From NCBI RefSeq assembly GCF_002265265.1, contig NZ_NOIF01000010.1, positions 1 through 59,286 of the forward strand: a stretch of 59,286 bases of DNA. Direction: 5' to 3'. The notes under the pieces are model-generated. The model was given only the letters and a program-made list of their open reading frames with translations, was not told the DNA's origin and did not search any database. The translations under genes were made by a program, and so were the position numbers. The stretch is from Photobacterium sanguinicancri (GTDB lineage Bacteria > Pseudomonadota > Gammaproteobacteria > Enterobacterales > Vibrionaceae). This document shows, piece after piece, positions 37,037 to 47,094 of this stretch; within the stretch, counting starts at the first letter, position 1, and each line of letters begins with the position of its first letter.

Positions 37037-37876
37037 ATGCAGGTGTGGGGCAAAATACTTGGCGCATTTTTTGGTTTCCTTCTTGGTGGCCCTTTTGGTT
37101 TGTTCTTAGGTCTATTTTTAGGCCATAAGTTCGATAAAGCGCGACGAAATGTTTATGTTGGCGGATTCGGTGGTTTTGGTGGCAATCGTGCTAACCAAGC
37201 TGAACGTCAGGCTGACTTCTTCCATGCTGGTTTTGCTGTTATGGGGCATATGGCCAAAGCGAAAGGGCGAGTAACACAAGAAGAGATTCGCGTCGCAACA
37301 GCGATCATGGAACGCATGGGGTTACAGGGCGAATCACGTCGTCAGGCTCAAAATGCATTTCGTGAAGGAAAAAACGATGATTTCCCGTTAGAAGAAACGC
37401 TACAACGCGTTCGCCAAAATTGTGCTGGTCGGGCTGATTTACTGCAATTCTTCCTCGAATTACAAATCCAAGCGGCGTTTGCTGATGGGTCGCTTCATCC
37501 CAATGAACGTCAACTATTGCATGTTATTGCACGCTACCTCGGTTTCTCTGAGCAGCAATTGGAACAGCGCCTTCACATGCAAGAAGCGGCGTTTCGTTTT
37601 CAGCAAGGGGGCTTTCATCAGCAGCAGGGCGCTGGAGGCTTCAAAGCACCGCCAAGTAAAGATCAGTTGGCAGCAGCTTATGACGTGTTAGGCGTCAGTC
37701 CAACGGCTTCTTCGCAAGAGCTAAAGCGAGCTTATCGTAAACAAATGAATGAACATCATCCCGATAAGCTTGCAGCTAAAGGTCTACCGCCTGAAATGAT
37801 GGAAATTGCGAAGCAAAAAACGCAAGAACTACAAGCGGCTTATGATCTGATTCGTAAAGAAAAAAACGATAAGTGA
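37037..37876 (+). CDS. djlA: DnaJ-like membrane co-chaperone DjlA
   Basis: 279 residues. One N-terminal Gly-rich membrane helix (about 5-30, with G-G-P-F-G-L-F-L-G-L-F-L-G) anchors it in the inner membrane. A TerB-like helical domain (about 55-175) and a short Gln/Gly linker precede the C-terminal J domain (about 212-279) with the H-P-D-K motif that stimulates DnaK. In E. coli, DjlA overproduction induces capsule synthesis through the Rcs pathway. It is divergent from lptD, with a strong terminator after the stop. Confidence 0.95.
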   Translation: MQVWGKILGAFFGFLLGGPFGLFLGLFLGHKFDKARRNVYVGGFGGFGGNRANQAERQADFFHAGFAVMGHMAKAKGRVTQEEIRVATAIMERMGLQGESRRQAQNAFREGKNDDFPLEETLQRVRQNCAGRADLLQFFLELQIQAAFADGSLHPNERQLLHVIARYLGFSEQQLEQRLHMQEAAFRFQQGGFHQQQGAGGFKAPPSKDQLAAAYDVLGVSPTASSQELKRAYRKQMNEHHPDKLAAKGLPPEMMEIAKQKTQELQAAYDLIRKEKNDK

Positions 37877-37891
37877 TAATCGCATTAAACG

Positions 37892-37928
37892 TAAAACGGG
37901 CGCCTTAGTTAGGGCGCCCGTTTTTTTT
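37892..37928. terminator. Terminator between djlA and rluA
   Basis: The stem AAAACGGGCGCC/GGGCGCCCGTTTT with a short loop is followed by eight T residues on the plus strand. The A run on the left makes it usable by convergent rluA as well. Confidence 0.93.
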
Positions 37929-37942
37929 ATGTCGAGTAGGAA

Positions 37943-38830
37943 TTAGTTACTGTCTGATCCCGCTTGGTTACGGGCCAACAATGCGCGTGCCACTAGTGCT
38001 TCATGGACTTTACGTTTTTCTGCGCGCTTAGCTCGGCGTGATTGGCGCTCTGGTTCTTCTTGGCGCGGCTCATTAAGTGGCAACGTTTGGCTTGGTGCAT
38101 CAGGGTAAAAATCGCAAGGCGCAAATAAATGGATCGGTTGGTTGGTGGTTGGGTGATACAGACACAGCTCTGTTGCATGCAGGTTCAGCCGTGGTGACAT
38201 CGCTTTGGCTTCATCATTGGCATAAAACTCATCACCAAGAATCGGATGTCCTAATGCCATCATGTGTAAGCGTAGCTGATGTGATCGGCCAGTGATCGGC
38301 AATAAGCGTACTAGCGTCGTATTATCTTGGTTACGGCACACGACCTTGTAATGTGTCAGTGATGGTTTGCCATCGGTGTGGCAGATTTTTTGACGAGGAC
38401 GGTTATGCCAGTCACAAATCAAGGGTAAATCCACCGAACCTTCATCTTGCTCGATATGTCCCCAAACCAGTGCATAATAAACCTTATGGGTTAAGCGTTC
38501 GCGAAACTGGGCATGTAAATCACGCTCAGACGCTTTATTTAAGGCCATAATAATTAAGCCAGAGGTTCCCATATCAAGGCGATGCACAATATGTGAATCT
38601 GGGTAGTCACGGCGTACTCGGCTATAGATACTGTCGTTATGCTCTGGCAATCTACCGGGGTTAGACAGCAGCCCTGCAGGCTTGTTTAGCGCGATAATGT
38701 CATCGTCTTGGTATAAAACATCAAGCCAAGGGTCGATAGGAGGGTGATAGTCCAGTACTGGTAATGGGTTCATAGCATGCTCGATCTGATTATCCAGATT
38801 GGAATTGGTTTTTACTGTATCGGTCGTCAT
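37943..38830 (-). CDS. rluA: 23S rRNA/tRNA pseudouridine synthase RluA with basic C-terminal extension
   Basis: Converts U746 of 23S rRNA and U32 of several tRNAs to pseudouridine in E. coli. 295 residues from the start used here, well above E. coli RluA (219). The body matches: L-Y-Q-D-D-D-I-I-A-L-N-K-P-A-G-L-L, H-R-L-D-M-G-T-S-G-L with the catalytic Asp, L-P-L-I-C-D-W-x-N-R-P-x-Q-K and I-T-G-R-S-H-Q-L-R-L-H. After C-D-F come 54 more residues rich in Arg, Lys and Glu. No start has a clear ribosome site; ATG at 38830 is a compromise, and 38773 or 38854 are possible. rapA lies upstream in the same direction. Confidence 0.9.
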   Translation of the reverse strand: MTTDTVKTNSNLDNQIEHAMNPLPVLDYHPPIDPWLDVLYQDDDIIALNKPAGLLSNPGRLPEHNDSIYSRVRRDYPDSHIVHRLDMGTSGLIIMALNKASERDLHAQFRERLTHKVYYALVWGHIEQDEGSVDLPLICDWHNRPRQKICHTDGKPSLTHYKVVCRNQDNTTLVRLLPITGRSHQLRLHMMALGHPILGDEFYANDEAKAMSPRLNLHATELCLYHPTTNQPIHLFAPCDFYPDAPSQTLPLNEPRQEEPERQSRRAKRAEKRKVHEALVARALLARNQAGSDSN

Positions 38831-38912
38831 AGTGATAAGGAAAGACCGCATCATGTTTGCATGATACGGTCCTGGCTTATCTGTTGACTAGGGTGTGAAA
38901 CCTAGAGCCGTT

Positions 38913-41831
38913 TTAGTTATGACTGACGGCGATTAAGCGTAGTGAATCTAGCTGTACTTGCGCTTTACTGATATAAGTCGTGAGATCTTGGATCTGCGAT
39001 TCAATCAGTTCTAACTCATCATCACGAATGTTCGGGTTAACCGCTTTCAAGGCTTGTAGTCGATCTAGTTCAGCACGTAAGGTGCTTTCCATCTCTGCTT
39101 GTGCATTTTCGCGAATGCTTACCGCTTCTTTAGTGATCACTTGCTCTGCGTGTTCAATCAGCACGTGCACTTCTTTTTGCACCGAATTTACCAGCTTACT
39201 CGCAAGGTGGCGGTTAACTGGGCTGAGCTGGCGGTTAAAGCTTTCAAATTCCACTTGAGCAGATAAATTATTGCCTTTTGCATCAAGCAAGATACGAATA
39301 GGTGTTTGCGGTAAGAAACGTCCAATACCTGATTGCTTAGGTGCTTGAGCATCAACCACGTATACCAATTCTAATAGCAGTGTGCCAGCTGGTAGTGCTT
39401 TGTTCTTCAGCAGTGAAACCGCAGTGGTACCTACTCCTTCAGACAGCAGTAAGTCGATACCACCTTGGATCATTGGGTGCTCCCAGCTCAGGAAGTGCAG
39501 ATCTTCACGTGATAGTGCTGTGTCGCGATCAAAGGTGATAGTACAACCGTCGTAAGGTAAGCCAGGGTAGCTCGCGACCATCATGTGCTCAGATGGTGAA
39601 ACTACAATCGCATTTTCGCCTTTGTCATCTTGGTTTAAACCTATGGTATCAAACAGGCCCAGTGCAAATGTGACTAAATTGGTGTCGCCATCTTTGGCTG
39701 AAATACGGGTTACTAAATCGTTCGCAGCATCACCACCGTTAGAGTGAATTTCTAATAGACGGTCACGGCCTTGCTCTAGTTTAGATTTTAGCTCGTTGTG
39801 CATAGTTGCACTTTGCTCAATCAAGGCTTCTAAAGCCTCACTATCATGCCCGTTGCTGGTTAGTAGGGTAATTAAATCGCTACGAACGTGCTCATAAACG
39901 GCACGGCCTGTTGGGCAGGTTTCTTCAAAAGCGTTTAGACCCTCGTTAAACCAACGTGCTAATAGAGCTTGTGAGGTGCCTTCTAGGAAAGGAACATGAA
40001 TTTCGATATCGCGTTTTTGACCGATACGATCTAAGCGACCAATACGTTGCTCCAGCAGGTCTGGGTTGTTTGGTAGATCAAACATCACCAACTGATTAGC
40101 GAATTGGAAGTTACGGCCTTCTGAACCAATTTCAGAACACAGCAGCACTTGTGCGCCGTCTTCTTCTTGGGCGAAGTAAGCGGCCGCTTTATCACGTTCA
40201 ATGATCGACATGCCTTCGTGGAAGACGGTTGAGCGAATACCTTCGCGTTCACGCAATGCTTGTTCTAGCGTTAATGCGGTTTGAGCGCGAGAGCAGATAA
40301 CCAACACTTTTTCGTTGCGGTTTGCTTTTAGCGTATCCAGTAACCAGTTAACACGCGGATCGAAGTTCCACCATGTTGCTGATTCACCTTCAAATTCTTG
40401 GAAGATGTCTTCTGGGTAAAGTAACTTCAGTACTTTCTCTTCGTCGCTTACTTTGCCCATCATCATGCTTGCTACACGCATTGCCGTGGTGTATTGCGTT
40501 GGCATCGCAAGTGGGTAAAGGTTTAAGTGACGTGTTGGAAAACCTTTAATCGCAGATCGAGTATTACGGAACAGGACACGACCCGTACCGTGGCGATCCA
40601 TGAGGTTATCGATCAGTTCATGGCGTACGGTTTGGCTTGCTTCATCGTCGATATCACCCGATTCGATAATGCGTAGCATAGGTTCGATATCTTGCTCTGA
40701 AAGCAGCTCGACGAGCGTATTTTTAGCATCGTTATCGAGTTTCTCGCCGGAAAGTAAGCGTGAGACTGCGTCGGCAACTGGCGCGTATTGGCGCTCTTCT
40801 TCAACAAATGCTTGGTAATCGTAGAAACGATCTGGGTCGAGCAAACGTAGACGGGCAAAGTGACTTTCGTGCCCCAGTTGCTCTGGTGTTGCCGTTAGCA
40901 GCAGTACCGCAGGTGTTTTTTCAGCAATGGCTTCTACTACTTGGTATTGACGGCTTGGCTTGTCTTCACTCCACTCAAGGTGGTGGGCTTCGTCGACAAC
41001 CAATAGATCCCAGTCTGCATCTAGCGCTTGTTCAAAGCGACGACGACTCTTGCGTAGGAAGTCTAACGAACATAAAACGTATTGTGCGGTATCAAATGGG
41101 TTTGCTGAATCGGCATAAGCTTCAACACAGCGCTCTTCATCAAAGATAGAGAAGTGCAGGTTAAAGCGACGCATCATTTCGACTAGCCACTGATGTTGTA
41201 GCGTTTCAGGTACTAAGATCAAAATACGTTCAGCTCGGCCTGAAAGCACTTGCTGGTGGATGATCATACCGGCTTCGATAGTTTTACCTAGACCCACTTC
41301 ATCTGCCAGTAAAACGCGCGGAGCGTAACGGCGACCGACTTCGTGAGCAATGAATAGCTGGTGTGGAATCAAACCTGCACGCATACCACACAGCCCACGT
41401 AGCGGGCTCTTGTGCTGTTCGTATTGATTTTTTAGCGCACGGTAGCGCAGCGCAAAGCGATCCATACGATCAATTTGACCTGCGAATAGCTTGTCTTGAG
41501 GTTTGTTGAAGCGGATTTGGTGGTTTAGAAAAATCTCGCGTAATGTTACGTCTTCTTCACCTGTGTCTGCGCGTGTACCCACATAGGTAAGTACACCGCC
41601 GTCTTCGTCAACGCGTTCAACGTTTAAAGACCAACCTTCATGGCTTTCAACCACATCACCCACGTTGAACATCACGCGGGTTACAGGGGCTTCGTTTCGG
41701 GAATACAGGCGGCTCTCCTCACTCGCGGAGAACATTAGGCTGACAGTACGTGCGTCACAGGCGACAACTGTACCTAATCCTAAATCACTTTCAGTATCAC
41801 TGATCCAACGTTGACCCAAAGCAAATGGCAT
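38913..41831 (-). CDS. rapA: RNA polymerase-associated helicase-like ATPase RapA (HepA)
   Basis: Swi2/Snf2-family translocase that binds RNA polymerase and promotes its recycling from post-termination complexes. 972 residues against 968 in E. coli. N-terminal tandem Tudor-like region (about 1-110) starting [11 protein letters not shown]. The helicase motor has motif [14 protein letters not shown] (about 175-187), the D-E-A-H box with extra His, and L-L-L-T-A-T-P-E-Q. The second RecA lobe has [16 protein letters not shown] and [12 protein letters not shown] RapA-specific C-terminal domain follows. It is upstream of rluA, as in E. coli. Confidence 0.96.
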   Translation of the reverse strand: MPFALGQRWISDTESDLGLGTVVACDARTVSLMFSASEESRLYSRNEAPVTRVMFNVGDVVESHEGWSLNVERVDEDGGVLTYVGTRADTGEEDVTLREIFLNHQIRFNKPQDKLFAGQIDRMDRFALRYRALKNQYEQHKSPLRGLCGMRAGLIPHQLFIAHEVGRRYAPRVLLADEVGLGKTIEAGMIIHQQVLSGRAERILILVPETLQHQWLVEMMRRFNLHFSIFDEERCVEAYADSANPFDTAQYVLCSLDFLRKSRRRFEQALDADWDLLVVDEAHHLEWSEDKPSRQYQVVEAIAEKTPAVLLLTATPEQLGHESHFARLRLLDPDRFYDYQAFVEEERQYAPVADAVSRLLSGEKLDNDAKNTLVELLSEQDIEPMLRIIESGDIDDEASQTVRHELIDNLMDRHGTGRVLFRNTRSAIKGFPTRHLNLYPLAMPTQYTTAMRVASMMMGKVSDEEKVLKLLYPEDIFQEFEGESATWWNFDPRVNWLLDTLKANRNEKVLVICSRAQTALTLEQALREREGIRSTVFHEGMSIIERDKAAAYFAQEEDGAQVLLCSEIGSEGRNFQFANQLVMFDLPNNPDLLEQRIGRLDRIGQKRDIEIHVPFLEGTSQALLARWFNEGLNAFEETCPTGRAVYEHVRSDLITLLTSNGHDSEALEALIEQSATMHNELKSKLEQGRDRLLEIHSNGGDAANDLVTRISAKDGDTNLVTFALGLFDTIGLNQDDKGENAIVVSPSEHMMVASYPGLPYDGCTITFDRDTALSREDLHFLSWEHPMIQGGIDLLLSEGVGTTAVSLLKNKALPAGTLLLELVYVVDAQAPKQSGIGRFLPQTPIRILLDAKGNNLSAQVEFESFNRQLSPVNRHLASKLVNSVQKEVHVLIEHAEQVITKEAVSIRENAQAEMESTLRAELDRLQALKAVNPNIRDDELELIESQIQDLTTYISKAQVQLDSLRLIAVSHN

Positions 41832-42193
41832 AGTGGCTAAAACCTTCTAAATTCATTGAAATTGAAAATGCGTTATCTGGTATTGGTGCTTTGGCTAAGC
41901 ACTGAACACTCAAAGTGTCATGCGAAGCTAAAAAAGCACAGCTATTAAGTGTAAGCCAGAATTCGTACCAGAAAAAAGGGAAGTCATGTTACTGCATGAT
42001 GTGAAAGAGGTCACGGTGAAAGTGTTTTGAATGCGACAAAGTAGTTTTGTCACATTTATTTAAAAATGTCCGGTCTTTAATAGAGTCAGAGGAGCGATAG
42101 TTTAGTGAAAATGCAGCAAATGCCAATAACTGTCATACGCTTAAAGAGTGGTGGTAGATGTAATATCACCTGAATGTTACCAAGGAGGTGCCT
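41832..42193. other. rapA-phoH divergent intergenic region (362 bases)
   Basis: No gene is seen. It must contain promoters for both flanking genes. A short hairpin (GACAAA/TTTGTC, 42035-42051) and several A/T-rich stretches are visible, but no confident -35/-10 pair. A very good ribosome site (AAGGAGG) ends the region just before the phoH-like ATG. Confidence 0.5.
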
Positions 42194-43570
42194 ATGGGCG
42201 ATTCAGATCGGAAAGTCTTTGTTCTCGATACTAATATCTTGCTACACGAGCCTCTCGCGATTTATTCCTTCCAAGAACATGACGTCGTCATACCGATGAC
42301 TGTCCTCGAAGAACTTGATCGCATTAAGGATAGTAAGCGTGATGTTGCCCGCGATGCCCGAGTCGCGATTCGAGCGCTAGAAGATATTTTCCACGACGCT
42401 ACCCCAGAGCAGATATCTGCGGGGATCCCTTTCTCAAAACAAACCGCACACAATGGCACCATTGCTATCTTTGCGGATTATGAAATCACAGAAACAGTAC
42501 ATGCATTTACTGACAAAGCGGGTGACAACCGCATTTTGAATGGGGTGCTGTACTTACAGCAACATTATGCACCGCGCGATGTGGTGTTGATCACCAAAGA
42601 CATCAACATGCGTTTACGTGCGAAAGGCGCGGGTGTTTATTTTGTTGATGATTACCGTTCGGATCAGTTAATTGATGATGTGAGCTTACTGACCAAAGGT
42701 TTCATTAAATACCCTGGCCGTTTCTGGGATCTGGTTGGTGAGTGCCAATCGGAAAGCCGAGGTCGTGCCACGTTACATACACTCCCGGTTAATTTGTTTG
42801 ATCAACCGTTCGTTAATCAATACCTGATTGATGAAGAACAAGAGTTTGCTGGGCGTATCAAGCAAATTGATAATGACACCGTGACATTAAAAGATATTGG
42901 TCATGAGCGGTTAATGCACCGTAAGGCGTGGGGTATTCACCCTAAAAATGTCTATCAAGGTATGGCACTTGATGCCATGCTCGACCCTGACATCGACTTA
43001 GTGATTTTAACGGGGCCAGCGGGCTGTGGTAAAACCATTTTGGCGATGGCAGCAGCGTTAGAGCAAGTGATTGAAAAGGGCATGTACGATAAGATTATTG
43101 TGACTCGTAATACCCCTGAAATCGCAGAGTCGATTGGTTTTTTACCCGGAACAGAAGAAGAAAAAATGATGCCATGGCTAGCGGCTGTCACCGATACCAT
43201 GGAAGCGTTACACAAAAACGATGTCTGTACTGATGGATCAATGCGGTACATTTTTGATAAAGCCAATATTCAATTTAAATCGATTAACTTCATGCGGGGG
43301 CGTTCTATCCAAAATGCGTTTGTACTCTTGGATGAATGTCAGAACCTCACTGCGTCACAAATCAAAACCATCATCACCCGTTGCGGTGAAGGCACTAAAC
43401 TGGTCTGTTCGGGTAACCTTGCTCAGATTGACTCGAGTTATTTATCGCCCGTAACGTCAGGGCTTACTTATATCGTTGAGCGCTTTAAAAACTTTGAAGG
43501 TAGCGCCAATATTTATCTCAATGGCGTTGTGCGTAGCCGCTTGGCGGAATTTGCAGAAGAAAATCTCTAA
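42194..43570 (+). CDS. PIN-PhoH fusion protein (PhoH2/YlaK-like ATPase-ribonuclease)
   Basis: 458 residues. The N-terminal PIN domain (about 5-145) begins V-F-V-L-D-T-N-I-L-L-H with its first catalytic Asp; L-E-E-L-D-R-I-K and the late acidic cluster (A-G-D-N-R-I-L-N) supply the others. The C-terminal PhoH domain (about 245-455) has Walker A G-P-A-G-C-G-K-T-I, Walker B V-L-L-D-E-C-Q-N and Q-I-K-T-I-I-T-R-C-G-E. PIN-PhoH proteins of mycobacteria are ATP-dependent RNA helicase/ribonucleases; the same here is inference. No antitoxin-like small gene lies upstream. The ATG with AAGGAGG is preferred over an in-frame GTG two codons earlier. The gene is monocistronic with its own terminator. Confidence 0.92.
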   Translation: MGDSDRKVFVLDTNILLHEPLAIYSFQEHDVVIPMTVLEELDRIKDSKRDVARDARVAIRALEDIFHDATPEQISAGIPFSKQTAHNGTIAIFADYEITETVHAFTDKAGDNRILNGVLYLQQHYAPRDVVLITKDINMRLRAKGAGVYFVDDYRSDQLIDDVSLLTKGFIKYPGRFWDLVGECQSESRGRATLHTLPVNLFDQPFVNQYLIDEEQEFAGRIKQIDNDTVTLKDIGHERLMHRKAWGIHPKNVYQGMALDAMLDPDIDLVILTGPAGCGKTILAMAAALEQVIEKGMYDKIIVTRNTPEIAESIGFLPGTEEEKMMPWLAAVTDTMEALHKNDVCTDGSMRYIFDKANIQFKSINFMRGRSIQNAFVLLDECQNLTASQIKTIITRCGEGTKLVCSGNLAQIDSSYLSPVTSGLTYIVERFKNFEGSANIYLNGVVRSRLAEFAEENL

Positions 43571-43601
43571 CTTTCTGATTGATTAAATGTGTGAACATTA
43601 A

Positions 43602-43632
43602 AAAGGGAGAACCATTATCGTGTTCTCCCTTT
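43602..43632. terminator. Bidirectional terminator between phoH-like gene and thiQ
   Basis: A perfect 11-bp stem (AAAGGGAGAAC and complement, 9-base loop) is flanked by A residues on the left and by TCTCATTTTT on the right. It lies between convergent genes. Confidence 0.88.
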
Positions 43633-43662
43633 CTCATTTTTAGCTTATGGCCCTGTTAACAA

Positions 43663-44382
43663 TTAAAGACCAAGGTAATGCTTGAGTTCAGCATCTTGAG
43701 GCTGCGTTAGCATCGGCTGAGTATCACCAAAGACGGTGATGCTACCATTTGTGATAAATGCACATTTGTTGGCGATCTTGAGGGCATCTTCTGGACTATG
43801 AGTGACCATAAGGACGGTAATTTGATGCTCACGGGCCAGACTTCTCACTAACTCCAGCATCTCTTTACGTAGCGCGGGATCTAATGCTGAGAAGGGCTCA
43901 TCTAACAGTAACAGTGGACGGTGTCGTACTAAACAACGGGCGAGCGCAACGCGCTGCTTTTGACCACCCGATAATTGTTCAGGGAGGCGGCCGAGGTATT
44001 GCTGGATGCCGACACGTGCCGCGGCAACCACGATCGATTCTTTATCTGCTTGGCTCAGTTTTAAGCCCGGGTGAATACCCAGCCCAATATTTTCTGACAC
44101 TGTGAGATGTGGAAATAGATTATGTTCTTGAAATAGCATAGATAGCGGACGCTCAGCCGGAGCCTGCTGAAAAATAGATTGATTCGCGATGGTTAACTTA
44201 CCGTTATCAGGTCTAAGGAACCCTGCAATTAACGCCAGTAAGGTACTTTTCCCTGCGCCGCTTGGACCTATTAATGCCACAATATCGCCTTGTTGCGCCT
44301 CAAGTGAAAAAGACAAATTCATTGGCTGGGTATGAGCGGTGTGAGATTGGTAGCTGTGGCTAAGCTGATCGAGTTTCAACAT
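43663..44382 (-). CDS. thiQ: Thiamine ABC transporter, ATP-binding protein ThiQ
   Basis: 239 residues, similar in size to E. coli ThiQ (232). ABC ATPase motifs: Walker A G-P-S-G-A-G-K-S-T (about 37-45), L-F-Q-E-H-N-L-F-P-H-L-T-V Q-loop, signature L-S-G-G-Q-K-Q-R, Walker B L-L-L-L-D-E-P-F-S-A-L-D, and H-loop V-T-H-S. It powers uptake of thiamine, thiamine phosphate and thiamine diphosphate through ThiP. The start at 44382 is one base after the thiP stop and follows AGGA; the frame to 44412 lies inside thiP. It is the last gene of thiB-thiP-thiQ. Confidence 0.95.
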   Translation of the reverse strand: MLKLDQLSHSYQSHTAHTQPMNLSFSLEAQQGDIVALIGPSGAGKSTLLALIAGFLRPDNGKLTIANQSIFQQAPAERPLSMLFQEHNLFPHLTVSENIGLGIHPGLKLSQADKESIVVAAARVGIQQYLGRLPEQLSGGQKQRVALARCLVRHRPLLLLDEPFSALDPALRKEMLELVRSLAREHQITVLMVTHSPEDALKIANKCAFITNGSITVFGDTQPMLTQPQDAELKHYLGL

Positions 44383-44383
44383 G

Positions 44384-45973
44384 TCATTTTTTCCTAAGTA
44401 GCACAGTTTCAACCAAGGTAAATAACCCTAAGCTCATCAGTAGTAGGATGAGTGCTGCGACGGCGGCGGCATCCATTTGATAGCTACCTAATAATTCAAA
44501 TAAATACAGCGGTAAGGTTTTAAAGTCTTGGCTGCCAAATAAGGCAATCGCACTTAAATCCCCCAGTGACAGAACAAAGCCCATCGCGAAGGCTTGGGCA
44601 AGCGGTTTGCGCAGTGCTCGCCATTCCAACAATCGCAGGCGTGATAAGCCTGTCATGCCTAAACTGGCACAGAGTGGATTAAATTGCTGCGCGACGTGCA
44701 GCATTGGTTGGCTGAGCGTTTTGAGCACGTAAGGAAGCGCCATTAAAGCATTAACCGTCACCACAACCCAAAAAGCCATCGCAAAGGCATCGGTATATTG
44801 GCGTAGTAATAAAAATAACCCAGTACTAAGCACTAAGCCTGGGGTAACCAGAATGATTGCGCCGATTAATTCAATGCCATCGGCTGCCCACTTTTTGCGT
44901 TGTAGACGCCATTGGCGGCTTGTGAGCAAAATGGCGATGCCACTGATGACTGCAATGAAACAAGACATTGTCGCAATCTGTAATGAATGACTGATGGCTT
45001 GCCATAGTGCAGGTGAGCTTAGTTGGCTAATGAACTGTTGATTAATGCCTGAAATGATCACCGACAGTAAGGGGGGAGCAACCAGTAAGATCCCGCCGCC
45101 AATCCATAAGCCGTCCCAAAGTTTACTATGCCACGTATCTTGGTAGTTGTGAGGCTCTTGATTTACTGTACCGCTAAGGGTGGCTAACGGTTTAGCAAAA
45201 CGTTGTGATGCTAATACTAACGAGCAACACAGTAGCATTTGCCACAATGCTAATAAGGCCCCCGCTGCTAGGTCAAAGTCGTAACGTAGGGCTTGGTAAA
45301 TCGCAAGCTCGATGGTGGTGGCTTTTGGTCCGCCACCGAGCGACATGATCACCGCAAAACTAGTGAAACACAGCATAAAGATTAAGCCGATCACGTGCGG
45401 TAATTGCTGCTGTAATCGAGGCCATGCTACTAAGCGAAATTTGTCCCACCCAGTAATACCTAAATGTGCGGCGAGCTGATGTTGCTCGTGAGGGATCCCT
45501 TCTAAACTTTGCAGTAACAAACGCACGGCAAGGGGGAGGTTTAAAAAGATGTGGGCCAGTAAGATCCCGCTTAAACCATAAATATTGAGCTGGATATCTA
45601 CACCAATAGCGGCAAGCCATTGATTAATTAAGCCACTTTTACCGTATATCGACAGTAAACCAAACACCGCGACCAAGACGGGTAGTACCAGCGTCATGGC
45701 AAAGATGCGCAGTAATAGAGCTCGTCCAATAAATTGGCGGCGAGAAAGTGCATAGGCGACGGGAATCGCGGGAACAACACTTAATAGGGTTGATAGGAAT
45801 GCTTGGTAGAAACTAAACCCAGTAACGTGGCGTAAATAGGGGTCGTGCCATAAAGTGAGAGGTGATAATTCGTCGGCTTGGCCGAGTAGGGCGCTAATGG
45901 CTAATACCATTAACGCCAAGATGCACCCAGCAGCGGTAATGCCGGGTAGTAACGAGGTAAAGCGAGTGTTCAA
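44384..45973 (-). CDS. thiP: Thiamine ABC transporter, permease ThiP
   Basis: 529 residues (536 in E. coli), with two fused permease halves of about six helices each. Each half has an EAA-type loop, for example H-Q-L-A-A-H-L-G-I-T-G-W-D-K-F-R-L-V-A-W-P in the first and C-A-S-L-G-M-T-G-L-S-R-L in the second. The L-T-L-W-H-D-P-Y-L-R-H-V-T-G-F-S-F-Y-Q-A-F-L-S and M-T-L-V-L-P-V-L-V-A-V-F-G-L-L-S-I-Y-G segments match E. coli ThiP closely. The initiation codon is TTG with AAAGG upstream; the N-terminus then aligns with E. coli. It lies 13 bases after thiB, and thiQ starts one base after its stop. Confidence 0.95.
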   Translation of the reverse strand: MNTRFTSLLPGITAAGCILALMVLAISALLGQADELSPLTLWHDPYLRHVTGFSFYQAFLSTLLSVVPAIPVAYALSRRQFIGRALLLRIFAMTLVLPVLVAVFGLLSIYGKSGLINQWLAAIGVDIQLNIYGLSGILLAHIFLNLPLAVRLLLQSLEGIPHEQHQLAAHLGITGWDKFRLVAWPRLQQQLPHVIGLIFMLCFTSFAVIMSLGGGPKATTIELAIYQALRYDFDLAAGALLALWQMLLCCSLVLASQRFAKPLATLSGTVNQEPHNYQDTWHSKLWDGLWIGGGILLVAPPLLSVIISGINQQFISQLSSPALWQAISHSLQIATMSCFIAVISGIAILLTSRQWRLQRKKWAADGIELIGAIILVTPGLVLSTGLFLLLRQYTDAFAMAFWVVVTVNALMALPYVLKTLSQPMLHVAQQFNPLCASLGMTGLSRLRLLEWRALRKPLAQAFAMGFVLSLGDLSAIALFGSQDFKTLPLYLFELLGSYQMDAAAVAALILLLMSLGLFTLVETVLLRKK

Positions 45974-45986
45974 ACGAGATATGCCT

Positions 45987-46985
45987 TTATTGCGTTAACG
46001 CATGTTGCCATTCGCGGATCCAGCTACGGCGCTGTTTAGCAACCTCAGTAGCATCAAACTCCAGTGCTTTTTCAGGTACAGTTAATTGGTTGAAACCATC
46101 AGGAAGCGGCTGGGATGTCACTGGATACATCCAATTACCTGTTGCCATATTGGATTGGAAGCCATCACTAACAATGAAATCCATAAATTGATCGGCTAAC
46201 TTGGGGTGTGGGCTATTTTTGAGCTTGGCGGCCACTTCTACTTGCATGTAATGCCCTTCACTGAAATCTGCGGCGATATATTGATTCTTCTGTTCAGCGA
46301 TGATGTGGTAAGCCGGAGAGGTGGTATATGACAACACCATGTCAGCTTCGCCTTTGAGGAACATGCTATATGCTTCAGACCAGCCTTTGGTGACGGTCAC
46401 TGTTTTCTTTGCCATTTGCTGCCATGCATTGGTGGATTGATCGCCATACACTGACTTCATCCATAGCATCAAACCTTGTCCAGGGGTAGAAGTACGAGGA
46501 TCTTGGTAAAGGATCGATAGATCGTCACGTTCCACTAATTCTTTTAAGCTCTTTGGTGGGTTTTTCAGTTTAGTGCTGTCGTAAACAAACGCAAAGTAAC
46601 CGTAATCGTAAGGTACAAAGGTGTTGTCGTTCCAGCCATTAGGTAAGATAACCTTGCTGGTATCGACCTTGTGCTGCGCTAATAAACCGGTTTTTTTTGC
46701 TTCTTCGATAAGGTTGTTATCGAGCCCCAATAGAATATCGGCTTTGCTGTTTCGGCCTTCAAGGCGAACACGATTTAAAATTGAGACGCCATCATCTAGC
46801 GCGACTAAATTCAACGTACAGTCACACTCGGCTTCAAATGCTTTTTTAATCGCAGGACCGGGGCCCCAATCAGAGGCAAATGAGCTATAGGTGTATACAG
46901 TTAATGTGGCTTTTGCGTCTTGTTCGGCGGCAAATACACTGCTGGTCGCAAGCGTTAAAGTCAGTAGAGGTAGTAGTTTTTTCAC
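45987..46985 (-). CDS. thiB: Thiamine-binding periplasmic protein ThiB (TbpA)
   Basis: 332 residues, close to E. coli TbpA (327). The signal peptide (about 1-19) ends S-V-F-A-A. The mature start L-T-V-Y-T-Y-S-S-F-A-S-D-W-G-P-G-P, N-R-V-R-L-E-G, G-L-D-N-N-L, P-Y-D-Y-G-Y-F-A-F-V-Y-D and T-P-G-Q-G-L-M-L-W-M are family signatures. I chose the GTG at 46985, 6 bases after AGGAGC; an upstream ATG at 47009 would put the ribosome site inside the gene and lengthen the signal peptide. Expression is probably controlled by the TPP riboswitch about 110 bases upstream. Confidence 0.95.
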   Translation of the reverse strand: MKKLLPLLTLTLATSSVFAAEQDAKATLTVYTYSSFASDWGPGPAIKKAFEAECDCTLNLVALDDGVSILNRVRLEGRNSKADILLGLDNNLIEEAKKTGLLAQHKVDTSKVILPNGWNDNTFVPYDYGYFAFVYDSTKLKNPPKSLKELVERDDLSILYQDPRTSTPGQGLMLWMKSVYGDQSTNAWQQMAKKTVTVTKGWSEAYSMFLKGEADMVLSYTTSPAYHIIAEQKNQYIAADFSEGHYMQVEVAAKLKNSPHPKLADQFMDFIVSDGFQSNMATGNWMYPVTSQPLPDGFNQLTVPEKALEFDATEVAKQRRSWIREWQHALTQ

Positions 46986-46990
46986 AAAGC

Positions 46991-47010
46991 GCTCCTGATG
47001 CCGTTGCATC
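46991..47010 (-). promoter_or_regulatory. Hairpin abutting the thiB ribosome site (possible riboswitch expression platform)
   Basis: GATGC-AACG-GCATC forms a 5-bp hairpin immediately before the AGGAGC ribosome site of thiB. It might take part in TPP control of translation, or be fortuitous. Confidence 0.35.
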
Positions 47011-47094
47011 CTGCTGGCAATAAATCAAATGAGCGAGGGTTGAGAAAAAGGTGGCTTAAGGGAGTATCTGGCTAGATAAACAGTACTTAGCGAC

